Of a stretch of DNA of 64,000 nt, positions 13,701 to 22,572 are shown piece by piece. The translations under genes and the position numbers were made by a program. This stretch comes from Lates calcarifer. Its lineage: Eukaryota; Chordata; Actinopteri; Centropomidae. How positions within the stretch are numbered: the first letter of the stretch is position 1; every line of letters starts with the position of its first letter. The stretch spans positions 2,804,274 through 2,868,273 of the forward strand of contig NC_066852.1 in NCBI RefSeq assembly GCF_001640805.2, written 5' to 3'. The notes under the pieces are model-generated. The model was not told the origin of the DNA. It did no database searches and was given only the letters and a program-made list of their open reading frames with translations.

Positions 13701-14003
13701 AAGGAGGACGAAAGCACTGGTCACAGATGAAATCAACATTAGGACACAAATGTATTACGAACTGCATCAGGTTGTATTTGTACACAACTGTCTGCTTTAC
13801 TGTAACCACTGAAAGCTAATATTAAAACTGGTTTTCAGGCAAGGTCAATAACCTCTTTGTAGTAATAAAATTATTTTCTCCTCCATTATGACTGACTTTC
13901 CTCTATCATTGTCTCTCTCTGTGTGCGCCTGCAGCAGTGGCCCATGTACATGGTGGACTACAGTGGAGTGAATGTGCAGGTTCCCGGAAAAGTCAATTAC
14001 TGA
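1728..14003 (+). CDS. gtf2i: General transcription factor II-I (TFII-I), 3' part of gene, 18 exons
   Basis: Nuclear multifunctional transcription factor that binds initiator and E-box elements and responds to tyrosine-kinase signalling (family knowledge). Proposed exons: 1728-1753, 2496-2622, 3224-3267, 3530-3610, 4541-4684, 6525-6578, 7039-7119, 7713-7896, 8047-8108, 9174-9245, 9475-9742, 10583-10611, 10720-10767, 10853-10930, 12460-12652, 13090-13127, 13224-13333, 13935-14003. All have GT-AG borders and compatible phases, giving 568 residues plus stop with no internal stop. Three I-repeat domains lie at about residues 165-247, 292-381 and 407-497 of the visible part. A basic NRRKRKRV motif follows, then the C-terminus QWPMYMVDY. 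That ending, together with MFDERIFTG at the start, identifies gtf2i rather than the paralogue gtf2ird1. The human protein has about 1000 residues, so roughly the C-terminal half is present. Confidence 0.95.
2496..2622 (+). CDS. gtf2i: gtf2i linker exon, acidic/serine-rich
   Basis: A 127-nt exon after a C/T-rich tract ending ttgaag. It encodes a hydrophilic linker beginning [16 protein letters not shown]. The frame is set by phase 1 in and phase 2 out, the donor being gtcaga. The sequence is poorly conserved with mammals, so the call rests on phase and splice signals. Confidence 0.75.
3224..3267 (+). CDS. gtf2i: gtf2i short linker exon
   Basis: A 44-nt exon between an acceptor (cacttcacag) and a donor (gtatgt). 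It encodes [15 protein letters not shown]. Phase 2 in and phase 1 out fit both neighbours. No domain is present. Confidence 0.7.
3530..3610 (+). CDS. gtf2i: gtf2i exon with SUMO-type motif
   Basis: An 81-nt exon encoding a segment with [17 protein letters not shown]. The I-K-T-E core fits the sumoylation consensus (hydrophobic-K-x-E). The equivalent mammalian stretch has the same arrangement followed by IIQVTVP. Strong acceptor (ccccacag) and donor (gtaagt). The exon is symmetric, phase 1-1. Confidence 0.88.
4541..4684 (+). CDS. gtf2i: gtf2i proline/alanine-rich linker exon
   Basis: A 144-nt exon after acceptor tttctccag with donor gtaact. It encodes an acidic start ([14 protein letters not shown]) followed by a run of about 25 residues dominated by Ala, Pro and Ser. 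This replaces a differently composed linker in mammals. GC content is clearly above that of the surrounding intron. Symmetric phase 1-1. Confidence 0.8.
6525..6578 (+). CDS. gtf2i: gtf2i short serine-rich linker exon
   Basis: A 54-nt symmetric exon (phase 1-1) with acceptor gccttgcag and donor gtaggt. It encodes [18 protein letters not shown]. Skipping would keep the frame. No domain is present. Confidence 0.75.
7039..7896 (+). CDS. gtf2i: gtf2i I-repeat domain A, two exons (7039-7119, 7713-7896)
   Basis: The first exon gives the repeat's opening helix ([13 protein letters not shown]) and the second gives the rest ([16 protein letters not shown] ... [14 protein letters not shown] ... IQFVIKR). 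I-repeats are DNA-binding, helix-loop-helix-like modules specific to the TFII-I family. This copy corresponds to the repeat of human TFII-I with the same [13 protein letters not shown] loop. The intron interrupts directly after the conserved K-Y. The gene leaves the second exon in phase 2. Confidence 0.95.
8047..9245 (+). CDS. gtf2i: gtf2i linker between repeats A and B, two exons (8047-8108, 9174-9245)
   Basis: The first exon encodes [21 protein letters not shown], including VKQE, a second sumoylation-type motif. The second encodes an acidic segment ending SKRPGFS that parallels the mammalian linker before repeat 5. The 1065-bp intron between them shows nothing recognisable. The acceptor at 9173 has a nearby alternative AG two bases downstream that would break the frame. 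Confidence 0.82.
9475..9742 (+). CDS. gtf2i: gtf2i I-repeat domain B, single exon
   Basis: A 268-nt exon (acceptor gtctgcag, donor gtggga). It encodes a whole I-repeat, from [21 protein letters not shown] through [20 protein letters not shown] to KISFTITR. It is almost identical to the fifth repeat of mammalian TFII-I. Unlike the repeats on either side, it has no intron after K-Y. GC content is distinctly higher than in the flanking introns. Confidence 0.97.
10583..10611 (+). CDS. gtf2i: gtf2i microexon [10 protein letters not shown]
   Basis: A 29-nt exon with acceptor cttctcag and donor gtcaga. It encodes [10 protein letters not shown], the conserved segment after I-repeat 5. Phase 2 in, phase 1 out. 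Confidence 0.9.
10720..10767 (+). CDS. gtf2i: gtf2i probable cassette exon
   Basis: A 48-nt symmetric exon (phase 1-1) with acceptor ttttatcag and donor gtgagt. It encodes [16 protein letters not shown]. It falls between IPKP and [11 protein letters not shown], which are adjacent in the human protein as I remember it. It can therefore be included or skipped without changing frame. The splice signals are good, but transcript support cannot be seen here. Confidence 0.6.
10853..12652 (+). CDS. gtf2i: gtf2i I-repeat domain C, two exons (10853-10930, 12460-12652)
   Basis: The first exon gives [20 protein letters not shown] and LFNKKY. The second gives [18 protein letters not shown], then [15 protein letters not shown], and ends [11 protein letters not shown]. 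This is the last I-repeat, equivalent to mammalian repeat 6. As in domain A, the intron lies directly after K-Y. That 1.5-kb intron carries the long polypurine tract. Confidence 0.95.
10966..11768 (+). repeat. Polypurine (GA-rich) tract about 800 bp long
   Basis: Nearly uninterrupted G and A on the + strand, in irregular mixtures of GA, GGA, GAAA and GAGAGG, with only scattered T and very rare C. It lies in the intron that splits the last gtf2i I-repeat. Long open frames on the minus strand (Ser/Leu/Phe/Pro-only proteins) follow from the missing stop triplets in such sequence and are not genes. Polypurine-polypyrimidine DNA can form triplex (H-DNA) structures. Confidence 0.93.
13090..13333 (+). 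CDS. gtf2i: gtf2i post-repeat exons with nuclear localisation motif (13090-13127, 13224-13333)
   Basis: The first exon gives [12 protein letters not shown]. The second gives [18 protein letters not shown], a classical basic nuclear-localisation motif also present in mammalian TFII-I, then a serine-containing tail. The acceptor of the second exon is a tandem CAG-TAG at 13221-13226. Either choice keeps the frame and adds or removes one valine. The donor of the second exon is gtacgt. Confidence 0.9.
13935..14003 (+). CDS. gtf2i: gtf2i terminal coding exon
   Basis: Encodes [20 protein letters not shown] followed by NY and stop TGA at 14001-14003, closely matching the C-terminus of mammalian TFII-I. 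The acceptor region reads gcagcag (13931-13937), another tandem acceptor that could drop the leading Gln. Confidence 0.95.
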   Translation, partial: QWPMYMVDYSGVNVQVPGKVNY

Positions 14004-14975
14004 AGGACAAACCTGGACTGCAGCAAAGGGATAAAAGGAGGAGTTTGTCAAAGTGATATTCGTGACTCTTCCACATGCGACACTAACACTTGAGTGCTAA
14101 AGCTAAACAATCTCTCCAGACTGAATATAGGGAGCTGAAGGTTTGACTCTGTGAATGACGTCCCGAGGAACAACAGAATGTACGTGGATCAAAATGTTGC
14201 AGGGTAAAAGCTTGGCTTGTCTCTCTGTCTCCTGCCTTCACACAGTGCCGGCAGGACGGCCATCAGTTTTTGTTTCCTTCTAAAGCTGATCATGACAGTA
14301 ATATTGTTTTTTACAAAGCAGAAGATATTACTACAGTCATGTTATTTGCCCTTGCATTTATGAAGTGTCCATCCACTGAGTCATGTTGTTGGATCCAACA
14401 TTTGGTTGCAATGTATTACTGACAAAAAAAATGTCTTTGATAGCGATCTGGTTCCATAATATTCAGATATTTGTACTTTTTATTTATTATATTTATTGAA
14501 ATATAACATTATGTGCAGGGATGTAAAATACATTATTCTGTTATACAGCTCCTTGGGGAACTATCACAACACTAACACAGATACTACTAGTCACTCAGTA
14601 ACTACAGGTAACCACTGAAGACAAATTAAACAGCAGCAATGAAGTGTCTTAATTAGGTTTGGGGCAATTGCAAGCCATCAGAAATTAAAGGAGATAAAAT
14701 GGACTCACAGTCTGCCTGATGTGTAGACACCTCTGCTCACAGCAGCAGGAAGCACCTGCAGTGAAAACAAGACAGACCTTCAGTGAAACGCCTTTTTATG
14801 TTAGCACCACATTAACAATATGTAAAATATCTCATTTAAAGTCAGCCTGAATGTATCATGTAAAGGAAAGAATGGTATGTTATTCTGCGATGACTGTCTC
14901 TGGACTAACGATATTTAATATGCTGTACCTTAACGCCAATTAGGCCTTTGAAATAAAATGTGTTGCCTTGCACTT
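14004..14975 (+). other. gtf2i: gtf2i 3' untranslated region
   Basis: AT-rich sequence between the gtf2i stop and the first canonical AATAAA. No open frame or other gene is seen. The 3' end is set by the polyadenylation signal at 14952 followed by GT-rich sequence at about 14980-15010. Confidence 0.75.
14952..14957 (+). terminator. gtf2i: gtf2i polyadenylation signal AATAAA
   Basis: AATAAA, with a T/GT-rich downstream element (ttgttggagtttgtttatgtgttgttg region) 25-50 bases later. This is the usual geometry of a vertebrate poly(A) site. Confidence 0.75.
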
Positions 14976-14979
14976 TGAT

Positions 14980-16370
14980 TTTGTTGGAGTTTGTTTATGT
15001 GTTGTTGGGTATATGATCTACACAAGGTCAACTTTAGTCAGTTTGTATCTATTATATATAGGAATCAGGACAGTTAAAAAAATCACTAACCTCTACAAAA
15101 TCAGATATAAGCAGGTTGTGAGATGACTGGCTGGAGTTTAACTCTATCTAATGTTAAACAGGAAGTTTCCAAATGAATTTTAATTTTGTTTTGAATAAAT
15201 ATGAAAAATAATCTCTAACAAAAAGAAAGTTAACATTACTTTTATTTTCATTACTTTTCATTATTAAGTTGTAATTGCTACATTTCCTTATTATGGTTTA
15301 GAGTTGAACAAATGCTAATACTTCTCTCATGAGTTTTTTATTTTGAGGGGTTAACACTGAATTTTACACATCTGTCAATTCATCTTATTTCGAAGCTGGT
15401 GATCTGTCATTTTGTTGGTTGAAATCTTGCTAGCAAATTTGAACTGCTGTTGCAAGCTAATGACGCTAATGCTAACTCCATGAGTTAGCTGAAATAAAAC
15501 AATTTTGGTTGATTAACATACAGAGTAGGAGATTTATTCCATACATTTTCTATTTTCAAATAATAGCACATCACACCTCACATGCCCAGCTGCCATTACT
15601 GTAGCTACTGTGTCTATAACCCTGACAAATAATGGGTCAGTGTAGGTAGGTGGTGATGAACAAATGATTCAGTAATATCTTTGAATTAGTGTCATTCACT
15701 GTGTTAATTATCCATTATTAGTGAGGAGAATAAAGACAGAAGATTATTTTTACAGTTGTATACTGGTGAAAATGAGGAGCTATTTACCTGACAAGGGCAG
15801 AGGATGATCTGAGGATTTTAATTGCTCGATGCTTGGTGCTTGATGTAACCATTTATGGCTGTTGATGAAAAGAAGAATTCAGTCACAAAGAGAAAAGACA
15901 CATTTTTCCCAGTAAGTGGCAATTAAAGTTAGTTTAAGAGCACATTAGTTCTTAAAGGTGATAAAACAGTGAGAATAATAGAACTTGGAGCTTAGTGTGT
16001 GAGACAGGCTCCTGGCTACACTCCCTAACCTCTGTGGGAAGCAACGAGGAAGTTTCTGATGAAAGGAAAGGAGGCTGATGATACTGACTGGGTGAGGAGA
16101 GGAGGCGTCCGGTGAGAGGTGAAGAGGTGTCTGTTACCAACTGGTGAGGACATGAGGCGGCTGATGTTAAGACATGGAAATGAGACGTCTGATTTTGGCT
16201 GCACTGAATTGAGAATAGCAACATGCTCAGTCTACTCGTATCTGTCTTCGCCATTAAGATCTAGAGGGCCCTGGTAATTCACCATCATGCAACAACAGGA
16301 CCACATCTGATTTACTGAGCCTGCCAAGGTGAGAGGAACTGCTGAATCCCAAATGTGGTACTCTTTTATT
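14980..16370. other. Intergenic AT-rich sequence, nothing recognised
   Basis: Non-coding sequence between the gtf2i 3' end and a decayed transposase. An open frame on the - strand at 15952-16254 has no recognisable similarity and lies beside the element, so it may be part of its flank. Confidence 0.5.
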
Positions 16371-16379
16371 CACCTAATT

Positions 16380-17060
16380 GATTGTCTGGCGAGACGACAG
16401 AGTCTGGTTATGGCCTGGGTCTCCTTAGTTTCCTTTTGGTGCTCGAAAGGTTGAGTGATCACTGGCTCCAGTAGCTCCAGGATTCCTGACTGCCTGGTCA
16501 ACTCCTCGTCAGAGATGGAGCCAGTGAATAATTCTGATGCAAAGGTGATCTCTTGTATGTGGTGAGTGTTTTAGAGGTCACATCTGACCTCCGAGCTGTC
16601 AATAACAACCCTCACATTTGGGCTGTACTGCTGGAGTTTCAGGGGCATCGTTTGTCTCACCTGCTCCTGCGACATCCAGATTTGAACTGATCCCAACACA
16701 AAGGTACAAGTAGTTTGACCATGTGATGACAACACGGCTCACTGCAGAAAGCAGCGATGCTCAGGCAGAACATAAAGAACTCATCAATAAGCTGCAGCTC
16801 ATGTCTGAGGTTTGGCCTCATGACCTCTTTCTCCACAGTGGCAGCTCCAATGCTCCTCGCCTTGGTCCAGTACACAATGGTGGATGCAGAGGCTTCAACT
16901 GATCTCCAGAAGGCAAAAAAGGTGTGTTTGTGGCATCAGGCATGCACCATCTATCCATTAGGGGTCCAGGGGGTTGAGGGCTTGAAGCCAGATCCTTCAA
17001 CTCAATTTTTTCCAATGCCTCATCAAGTTCACCTAACCAAACAGAAGCAAGTATTAAAAC
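16380..17060 (-). pseudogene. Decayed PIF/Harbinger-like (DDE_Tnp_4, ISL2EU-type) transposase
   Basis: Read on the - strand in broken frames. First comes a helix-rich segment typical of the region before the catalytic core (RHELQLIDEFFMFCLSIA, about 16740-16810). Next is VRVVIDSSEVRCDL (about 16577-16620), resembling the first catalytic-Asp strand (consensus VIDCTE). Then comes ITFASELFTGSISDEELTRQ with SGILELLEP (about 16450-16550), resembling the conserved block VSDxxxTxxSGLLxLLE. Stops, frame changes and the loss of the stretch between the last two blocks show it is dead. The family call is from remembered motif patterns. Element ends and terminal repeats were not found. Confidence 0.7.
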
Positions 17061-17480
17061 GTTATTATTAATACATCTTAATTTGGTAAATGACTATCTG
17101 TTTACTTATGTATAAACCAGTTAGACCGTCACTGTGAATACATGCTTTATTCTTGTCACAAGAAAAAGCCAATCAAACACAGATTTTACAGAACCCTATA
17201 TCCGTTTTTTTGCACCACTTATTGTTGGAGATGTGTGTTAGTCATCCCAGTTAAATCCTTAACACTGTTTGAAACCCACTTTCAGATGTGTTTCTTCTTT
17301 TTATGAAAACACAAGAGGGGCAAGGTCACTGCTCTTTTCACAGTGTCTGTGTTATCCCACACAGAATAAAACCACTCTGAAAGTGACAACAGCTGCCTCT
17401 GCAGCCAGGAGTGGTAATTCATTCTAGTATGCGGTTAATCTGTTTCCATGTATAGAAAACAAAGCCTAGAAATCGCATAA
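17061..17480. other. Intergenic sequence, nothing recognised
   Basis: AT-rich sequence between the transposase remnant and the CpG-rich block. No exon, motif or repeat is recognised. Confidence 0.5.
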
Positions 17481-17484
17481 CCAG

Positions 17485-18130
17485 AGCTACGACCGCGCAG
17501 TCCCACTCACTGAACTGAAACATGGCCGAACGGTGTGTATTTCCCATGATGCCCGGCTTCAAACACCGGAAGTTCTGTCGATGTAACAAACTCCGCTTGG
17601 ATATTTTCATATTTTCCTCCTTAAACATCGGATATTAACGCTGGTTTTTGATCGATTCCAAGACTTTTGACTGATCATCAGTTCGGCATCACTGTTGAAC
17701 TTGCTGGGACTGTTTCCCGCAGTTTAAGCCGCCAACTGTCACTCAGATAGGCACTTCTTGAAGGAGACTGTGCCCGATCACAAGTTACAGTTTAAGAGCA
17801 GGCGTTCGGGGTGCGGGGTGGAAACAAGTCGTTGTACCATCCAACTAATTCTGGAGCTGTTATTTCACGGTTAATATCATATTGCTTTGAGTTTCCTTCA
17901 ATTTCCCCCTTAACCACCATTCATCTTCGTCTTACGTTAGCTTGCAGACTAGCACAACTGCTAGTGTAACGGAGTTAATGTATAGCATGTGTAATTCCAC
18001 TTGCCACCCCACACACTGTTTATTAATTACGGTTTTATTTTACCGTCATTAAACGCAGCACCCCTGCTGACTAGGGTCGTGCACCCCGGGGAGATAGCAA
18101 CAGTTTTGCTGCGCTGTCTCCCAGGTGAGT
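17485..18130. promoter_or_regulatory. CpG-rich promoter-like block with ETS and ZNF143-type sites
   Basis: CpG dinucleotides are clearly denser than in the surrounding DNA. TTCCCATGATGC (17541-17552) resembles the core of the ZNF143/SBS promoter motif. ACCGGAAGT (17566-17574) is a strong ETS-family site. The pair is typical of TATA-less housekeeping-type promoters. It lies between the convergent 3' ends of gtf2i and dtx2, so it serves neither gene's normal start. A possible first-exon donor (cag|gtgagt) occurs at 18124/18125 on the + strand. Confidence 0.55.
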
Positions 18131-18358
18131 GCACTCAGTGTTAGCTCTGTAATTATTTTGGATCAATTTCAATTTCAATTTAATTTCATATGTAAGTGGT
18201 TGTTTTATGTTATTATATTTTTGTAACGCTTTAGCTCCCTGTCGGTCGAGCATATTCTTTTGTGAGAGTGACGATTTTTTAACTTAATTGTTCGTAGCGT
18301 GATTAGCATGTGGTGTGTTAGCTAACATGCATTTTTTTTTTTTTTTTTTTAATTTTAG

Positions 18359-18419
18359 CTTCACAGTGTGAGAGCATGCTTGGGTGTTTCTGATGAGACT
18401 GACTATACTCTCCTGCCAG
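18359..18419 (+). ncRNA. Candidate noncoding internal exon of an unidentified transcript
   Basis: A 61-nt segment between an excellent acceptor (about 20 T's then aattttag, ending 18358) and donor gtatgt (18420). It follows the CpG-rich block and a possible first-exon donor at 18125. A further acceptor-like ttatccag occurs at 18558. The open frame at 18597-18821 matches nothing I recognise. This could be a lncRNA or the 5'UTR of a gene whose coding exons I cannot see. Confidence 0.3.
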
Positions 18420-18429
18420 GTATGTGTTG

Positions 18430-21040
18430 TGTCTATTTTATGTTCCTTTTAAAACTAAATGAACAGTTTTGCTGTCTCCCTGCTCCATTTGTGATAGTGT
18501 CAGAGTTTCAGTTGTCATCGACTCTCTGAGACTGGATGTGTCTTCTGCATTTATCCAGATAATGTTAAGCTCACCAGGACGAGGACGGTAGTAGTCATGC
18601 TCCCAAAACAACACTGGCCCTCGTCTCTTCTAATGGACAAAACCCATCTTATTTTAGTCATTCATCGGTGGAAAGATAAATATGGCTGTTTCTTTGTTGA
18701 GTTTGAACAAAACGACACGCTACATGACTGGCTGCTTCTACACTCCGCCATTGTGACTGGAAGAGACCTTTCTCAACATCCGGTTTTTAAAACTTCCCTT
18801 CCTTCTAGTATGCAGAAATAACAAACTACATTTATTTAAATACTATATTCTCTTAATCAATCCAGTGTTTCCTAAGAAATCAGTTTCTTAGTATCCCCTC
18901 CATAACCCATCCTCGTCCAGTCAACATCCACTCTATGGTCATTATTCATTTATCATTAGAAACTTTATTCTCTTTTATGTGTTGAACTGTATGCTTGTCT
19001 GTAGATAAATTTAACATTTTATGCATGCGTAGCTGACCTGCTGTGCCCTGGCTCAAAAGATTGTACCAGCAGTTAACTGGAATTCATTAATTTAAGTGTA
19101 CCAACTGAATATTGTCTCTACAGTAGATGAATCAGCTCCTCTTTAGAAAACTCATAAAATAAAAGGTTATGTTTTTTTTTTTTTTTTTAAAACACACTCA
19201 CCAAGCACTTGAAGGGGTACAACAGCAGAAGACCAAGTCAGGTTCCACTCCTGTCAGCCAAGAACAGCAATCTGAGGCTGCAGTGGGCGTTTGAGACTGT
19301 TCCCCTTGATTATCCACAGAAGTTCCTCTGATCCACACTGAACGTCAGACTTTTCCAAATCAGTTAAACCAATATTTTGGACATAGATCATCCACAATAC
19401 ATGGAGCAAAAGAATGAAAGAGTAAACAACTATTTGGAGAGAATACAATTCTCCTTTTACAATTACTCTCCCTGGTAACAAGGCAGGCTATTTGCCCACA
19501 TTCAGTCAGTCCAAACAAACAGCATCCTCACTGAAGTCAGAGGCTTGTACAAATGTTCATCCTCTCACTGACCTGTTTCCCAGCCTGCAGCCCATGTTTC
19601 ACCCTTCTCCTCCATAACGCTTACTTCCTCCACATCTACCTTGAACCCAAAGCGCTGCTTTGCACTTAAGAGTCCATTAAGACAGAGTCAAAGTGAAATT
19701 CTTTGCCAAGTGGTCATGTTCTTCTCTTAACATTTCCACTACAAATAAATGTTTGAGTGGTTAAAGAGACATTTATTCAGCAGGAGGAGCTGGGTTCAAG
19801 CCCTGCAGACAGAAAACAGCAAAACTGCTGAGAAGTCAGAGCAGCACACTGACGACACTGAAGGCATACAGAAATAGCATTCACCTACTACACCTTAAAG
19901 GTGCAGGAAAAACATTTCTCAGTCAGCTTCTTACTACTATTACTATGAACACACAGATTTCTACCTGGCTCTGTTAGGAAAAAGTAATGTAATAACAAAT
20001 AACTAAAGGAATTAGCAAGCTTGCTCATTACCTAACTCATACCACATCCTCAGTCACTGCAGGATTACAAATTGGTGTGAGGCTGATCTTAAGTAGATTT
20101 ACTGTTACAATAACTCATGTACCAGCAGCTATGACAAGCCAACTGCAAAGGACGCACTTCTAACCAACCTGAGTCAGCTGAACACCACCTGCTGCTGGTG
20201 AGACTGGGTGACATTTAGTCAGCGAATTAGCAGGAAATGGAAACATGAAGGTGACTGATACTGATAAAAAGAAGAGACAGACCAGGCCTACATGTGGATT
20301 ATCTTGGATTTCTGTCTCATGGATTTACCACAGTCTCCATAAAGTCATCACATCTATCAAAGGGGGTATGTATGATGGAGTAGAACCGGAGACCACCTGA
20401 CAAGGCTGTGGGGATATGTTGAACCACTGGTCTGGTTCCTACTGTACTCCAGCAGCTTGTCTGCTCTTAAGACTCTAATCGTGAGGCCAGTGAGGCCAGC
20501 CTGAGTGATTGCTTTTTCAAGACAACCTATAACACCAGATGATGAAGTTTTACGACCCCGTTCTAACACTTCCGTTGACTTTTTATATTATTTTTGAGAG
20601 ATTAAACTTTGTGTCATATTTTTTGAAGTTGAGTGAAGAATATGTTCTTGACTTCTAGGCACTATATTTTAGCTAAAGTGAGCAAATTTTCCTTGAAACA
20701 TTTTGCCTTTTCTTCTTTTACCTACCGTTATTGCAGATGTCTCAACTCCACAATCGTCTCAACGTTCCCATTACCGTGTCCAGAAAGTCAGGACGTGATC
20801 ATTTGCCTGTCTAATCTATAGTGCCACAGGCAGCCCATCTACTGAGAGTTATCATAGGTCTGATGATCACTCTAAATGACCACACAGGAACACATTATGA
20901 GGCCACTTACGAGGACCAGGAGCACCCTGAAGTGCAAACGCTGTAATATTCTCTCCACATATTAAAGGCTCATGAGCCACACACCAGGAATAAATTCAGG
21001 CTCTTTTCCTGACCCTGATGGAAACACAACTGAAGAGCCA
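18430..21040. other. Intergenic sequence, nothing firmly recognised
   Basis: AT-rich sequence up to the inferred 3' end of dtx2. It contains an 18-T tract at about 19170-19188. No convincing exon, RNA gene or transposon is seen. Confidence 0.45.
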
Positions 21041-21044
21041 CGAT

Positions 21045-22320
21045 TCATTTTGCTTTGATTTCTTTATTGCAGAGATTTTTTTTCTCAGTTTTGCTCGTAT
21101 ACATGTCAAAACTCAGTTCAGCGACTGTACTGCAGTACTGTGAGCAGATTAATGCATGTGAATACAGGAGGTGAGTTTGCAGCCAGTGGGACCATTAACA
21201 TGCTCACCACAGCTTCATGTGTCTTGTTTAATCAAGACGAGTTCAATGACCTTGATTGTCACACTGTAAAATTTTTTTAACCAGAGGTTGTTTTTTCTTT
21301 TTTCTCAATCTCAGCGATCCCGTCCCATTTGTTTGAGGTCATCAAGCTGTATACGATGTAACCTTGTCCCTTCCCACAAACATGGTAACACAAACTAACA
21401 TATTAAGTGACAAAAACAATGCCTGCAGAACGCCCACAGGAACAGTGACGGCAAATTCAGAACATGAAAACTCACCATGTGAGTGCATTAGACACCTGTT
21501 TATCAAATTAGTTTCGGGAATAAAATATGACAACAGATGGTCGAATTAGTAGTAATGTTAAAAATATACAACTTTATCCTCCTAAACTGGCATTTGTAGA
21601 CACAACCGGTTTCATTTTTTTTCTTTACATACTTTTGTTTCATTCACGTTTTTTCTTTTTTCTTTTTGTATTTACAACAGTAATGTATTGCCCCTTCTCA
21701 TCAAATAGGTTAATATATACTCACTTTGCTACTAAAGTTTCAGTGTGTCATTGTGCTAAACACAAATGTTTTCCGCAGAAACACTTTAATTGCATAACTT
21801 CCCAATCTGAAACAAGTTAACTGACCTTTACTGGGAAATCACACACCTCAGCTAAATGCACTGTCACAACTAAAGTGCTTAATGAGATTTTTATCCCCAG
21901 TGTAAGCTGCCATTCTCATGGTAACTGGACAAGGGGATACAAATGAGGCTTTATGGAGAAAACAAAACAGAACAAGAAACACAATCTCCAGTTTGTAGAG
22001 GTGTGATAGAAGAGGCTCAGAGTAAGAGGAGCCCCGTTTTTCTCTGAGTTCAGTCTGGAATATGTGATGAGAGGGAATGTAGTGGTGCATTAATCATTCA
22101 CAGTGAGCACTCCACTGTGCATCCTTTCCAGAGAAGCTTCAAGACCTTTGTTAAGCTCACTTCTCCCCGTCGCACACTCAATGAGATTTGGGCAGACGCT
22201 GACTTACACTAAATAACAGACAGAGGTGGAAGGAGGTCCGCCCAGCCACAGAGGTGGTTTTTGAAGGATTAACTCAGTGGTCAGCAGTGAGTGGAAGTGT
22301 GTGAAGCTGAGAGCTGTGAC
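21045..22320 (-). other. dtx2: dtx2 3' untranslated region
   Basis: About 1.27 kb of AT-rich sequence downstream of the dtx2 stop on the - strand, ending at the first canonical AATAAA (21063-21068). A variant ATTAAA near 21784-21789 could give a shorter form. No open frame of interest. Confidence 0.6.
21063..21068 (-). terminator. dtx2: dtx2 polyadenylation signal AATAAA
   Basis: On the - strand the sequence reads GCAATAAAGA. It is the first canonical hexamer met after the dtx2 stop codon. Confidence 0.6.
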
Positions 22321-22572
22321 CTAGCTGCTGCTGCTGCTGCTGCTGCCCAGAGGTTTGAGGCAGTCCTCTGTCACGCCCTGAGAGGCCAGCTCAGAAAGAA
22401 CATTGTCCAGATAGTTGGGGTCCGGGTAGCCGTGGCCCGACAAATTGGACATCATCTCCGTTTTGTGGTGGATCCCGTTCCACACTACTGTGTCAGGCTC
22501 TCCGGTGGTGCTGGACGTACCCACGGTGAAGATGAGGCGACGCATCCACGCCACCTTCAGCAGCTCCAGCAC
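22321..22572 (-). CDS. dtx2: dtx2 exon 9: end of Deltex C-terminal domain
   Basis: Encodes [18 protein letters not shown], then [20 protein letters not shown], then [20 protein letters not shown]. These are the hallmark Deltex C-terminal blocks, with the HHKTE and GHGYPD histidines that line the NAD/ADP-ribose pocket in the family. It ends with a run of seven serines encoded by (AGC)n, then TAG. The Ser run is an addition compared with the human protein as I remember it. The acceptor reads ctctgaaaag. Confidence 0.95.
   Translation of the reverse strand: MLELLKVAWMRRLIFTVGTSSTTGEPDTVVWNGIHHKTEMMSNLSGHGYPDPNYLDNVLSELASQGVTEDCLKPLGSSSSSSS

Noticed and set aside
15952..16254. 100-codon minus-strand frame
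   Set aside because: No similarity, no splice context. Beside a transposon relic and within chance length for AT-rich DNA.
18597..18821. 74-codon + strand frame downstream of the orphan promoter
   Set aside because: Not linked in frame to the candidate exons and no recognisable family.
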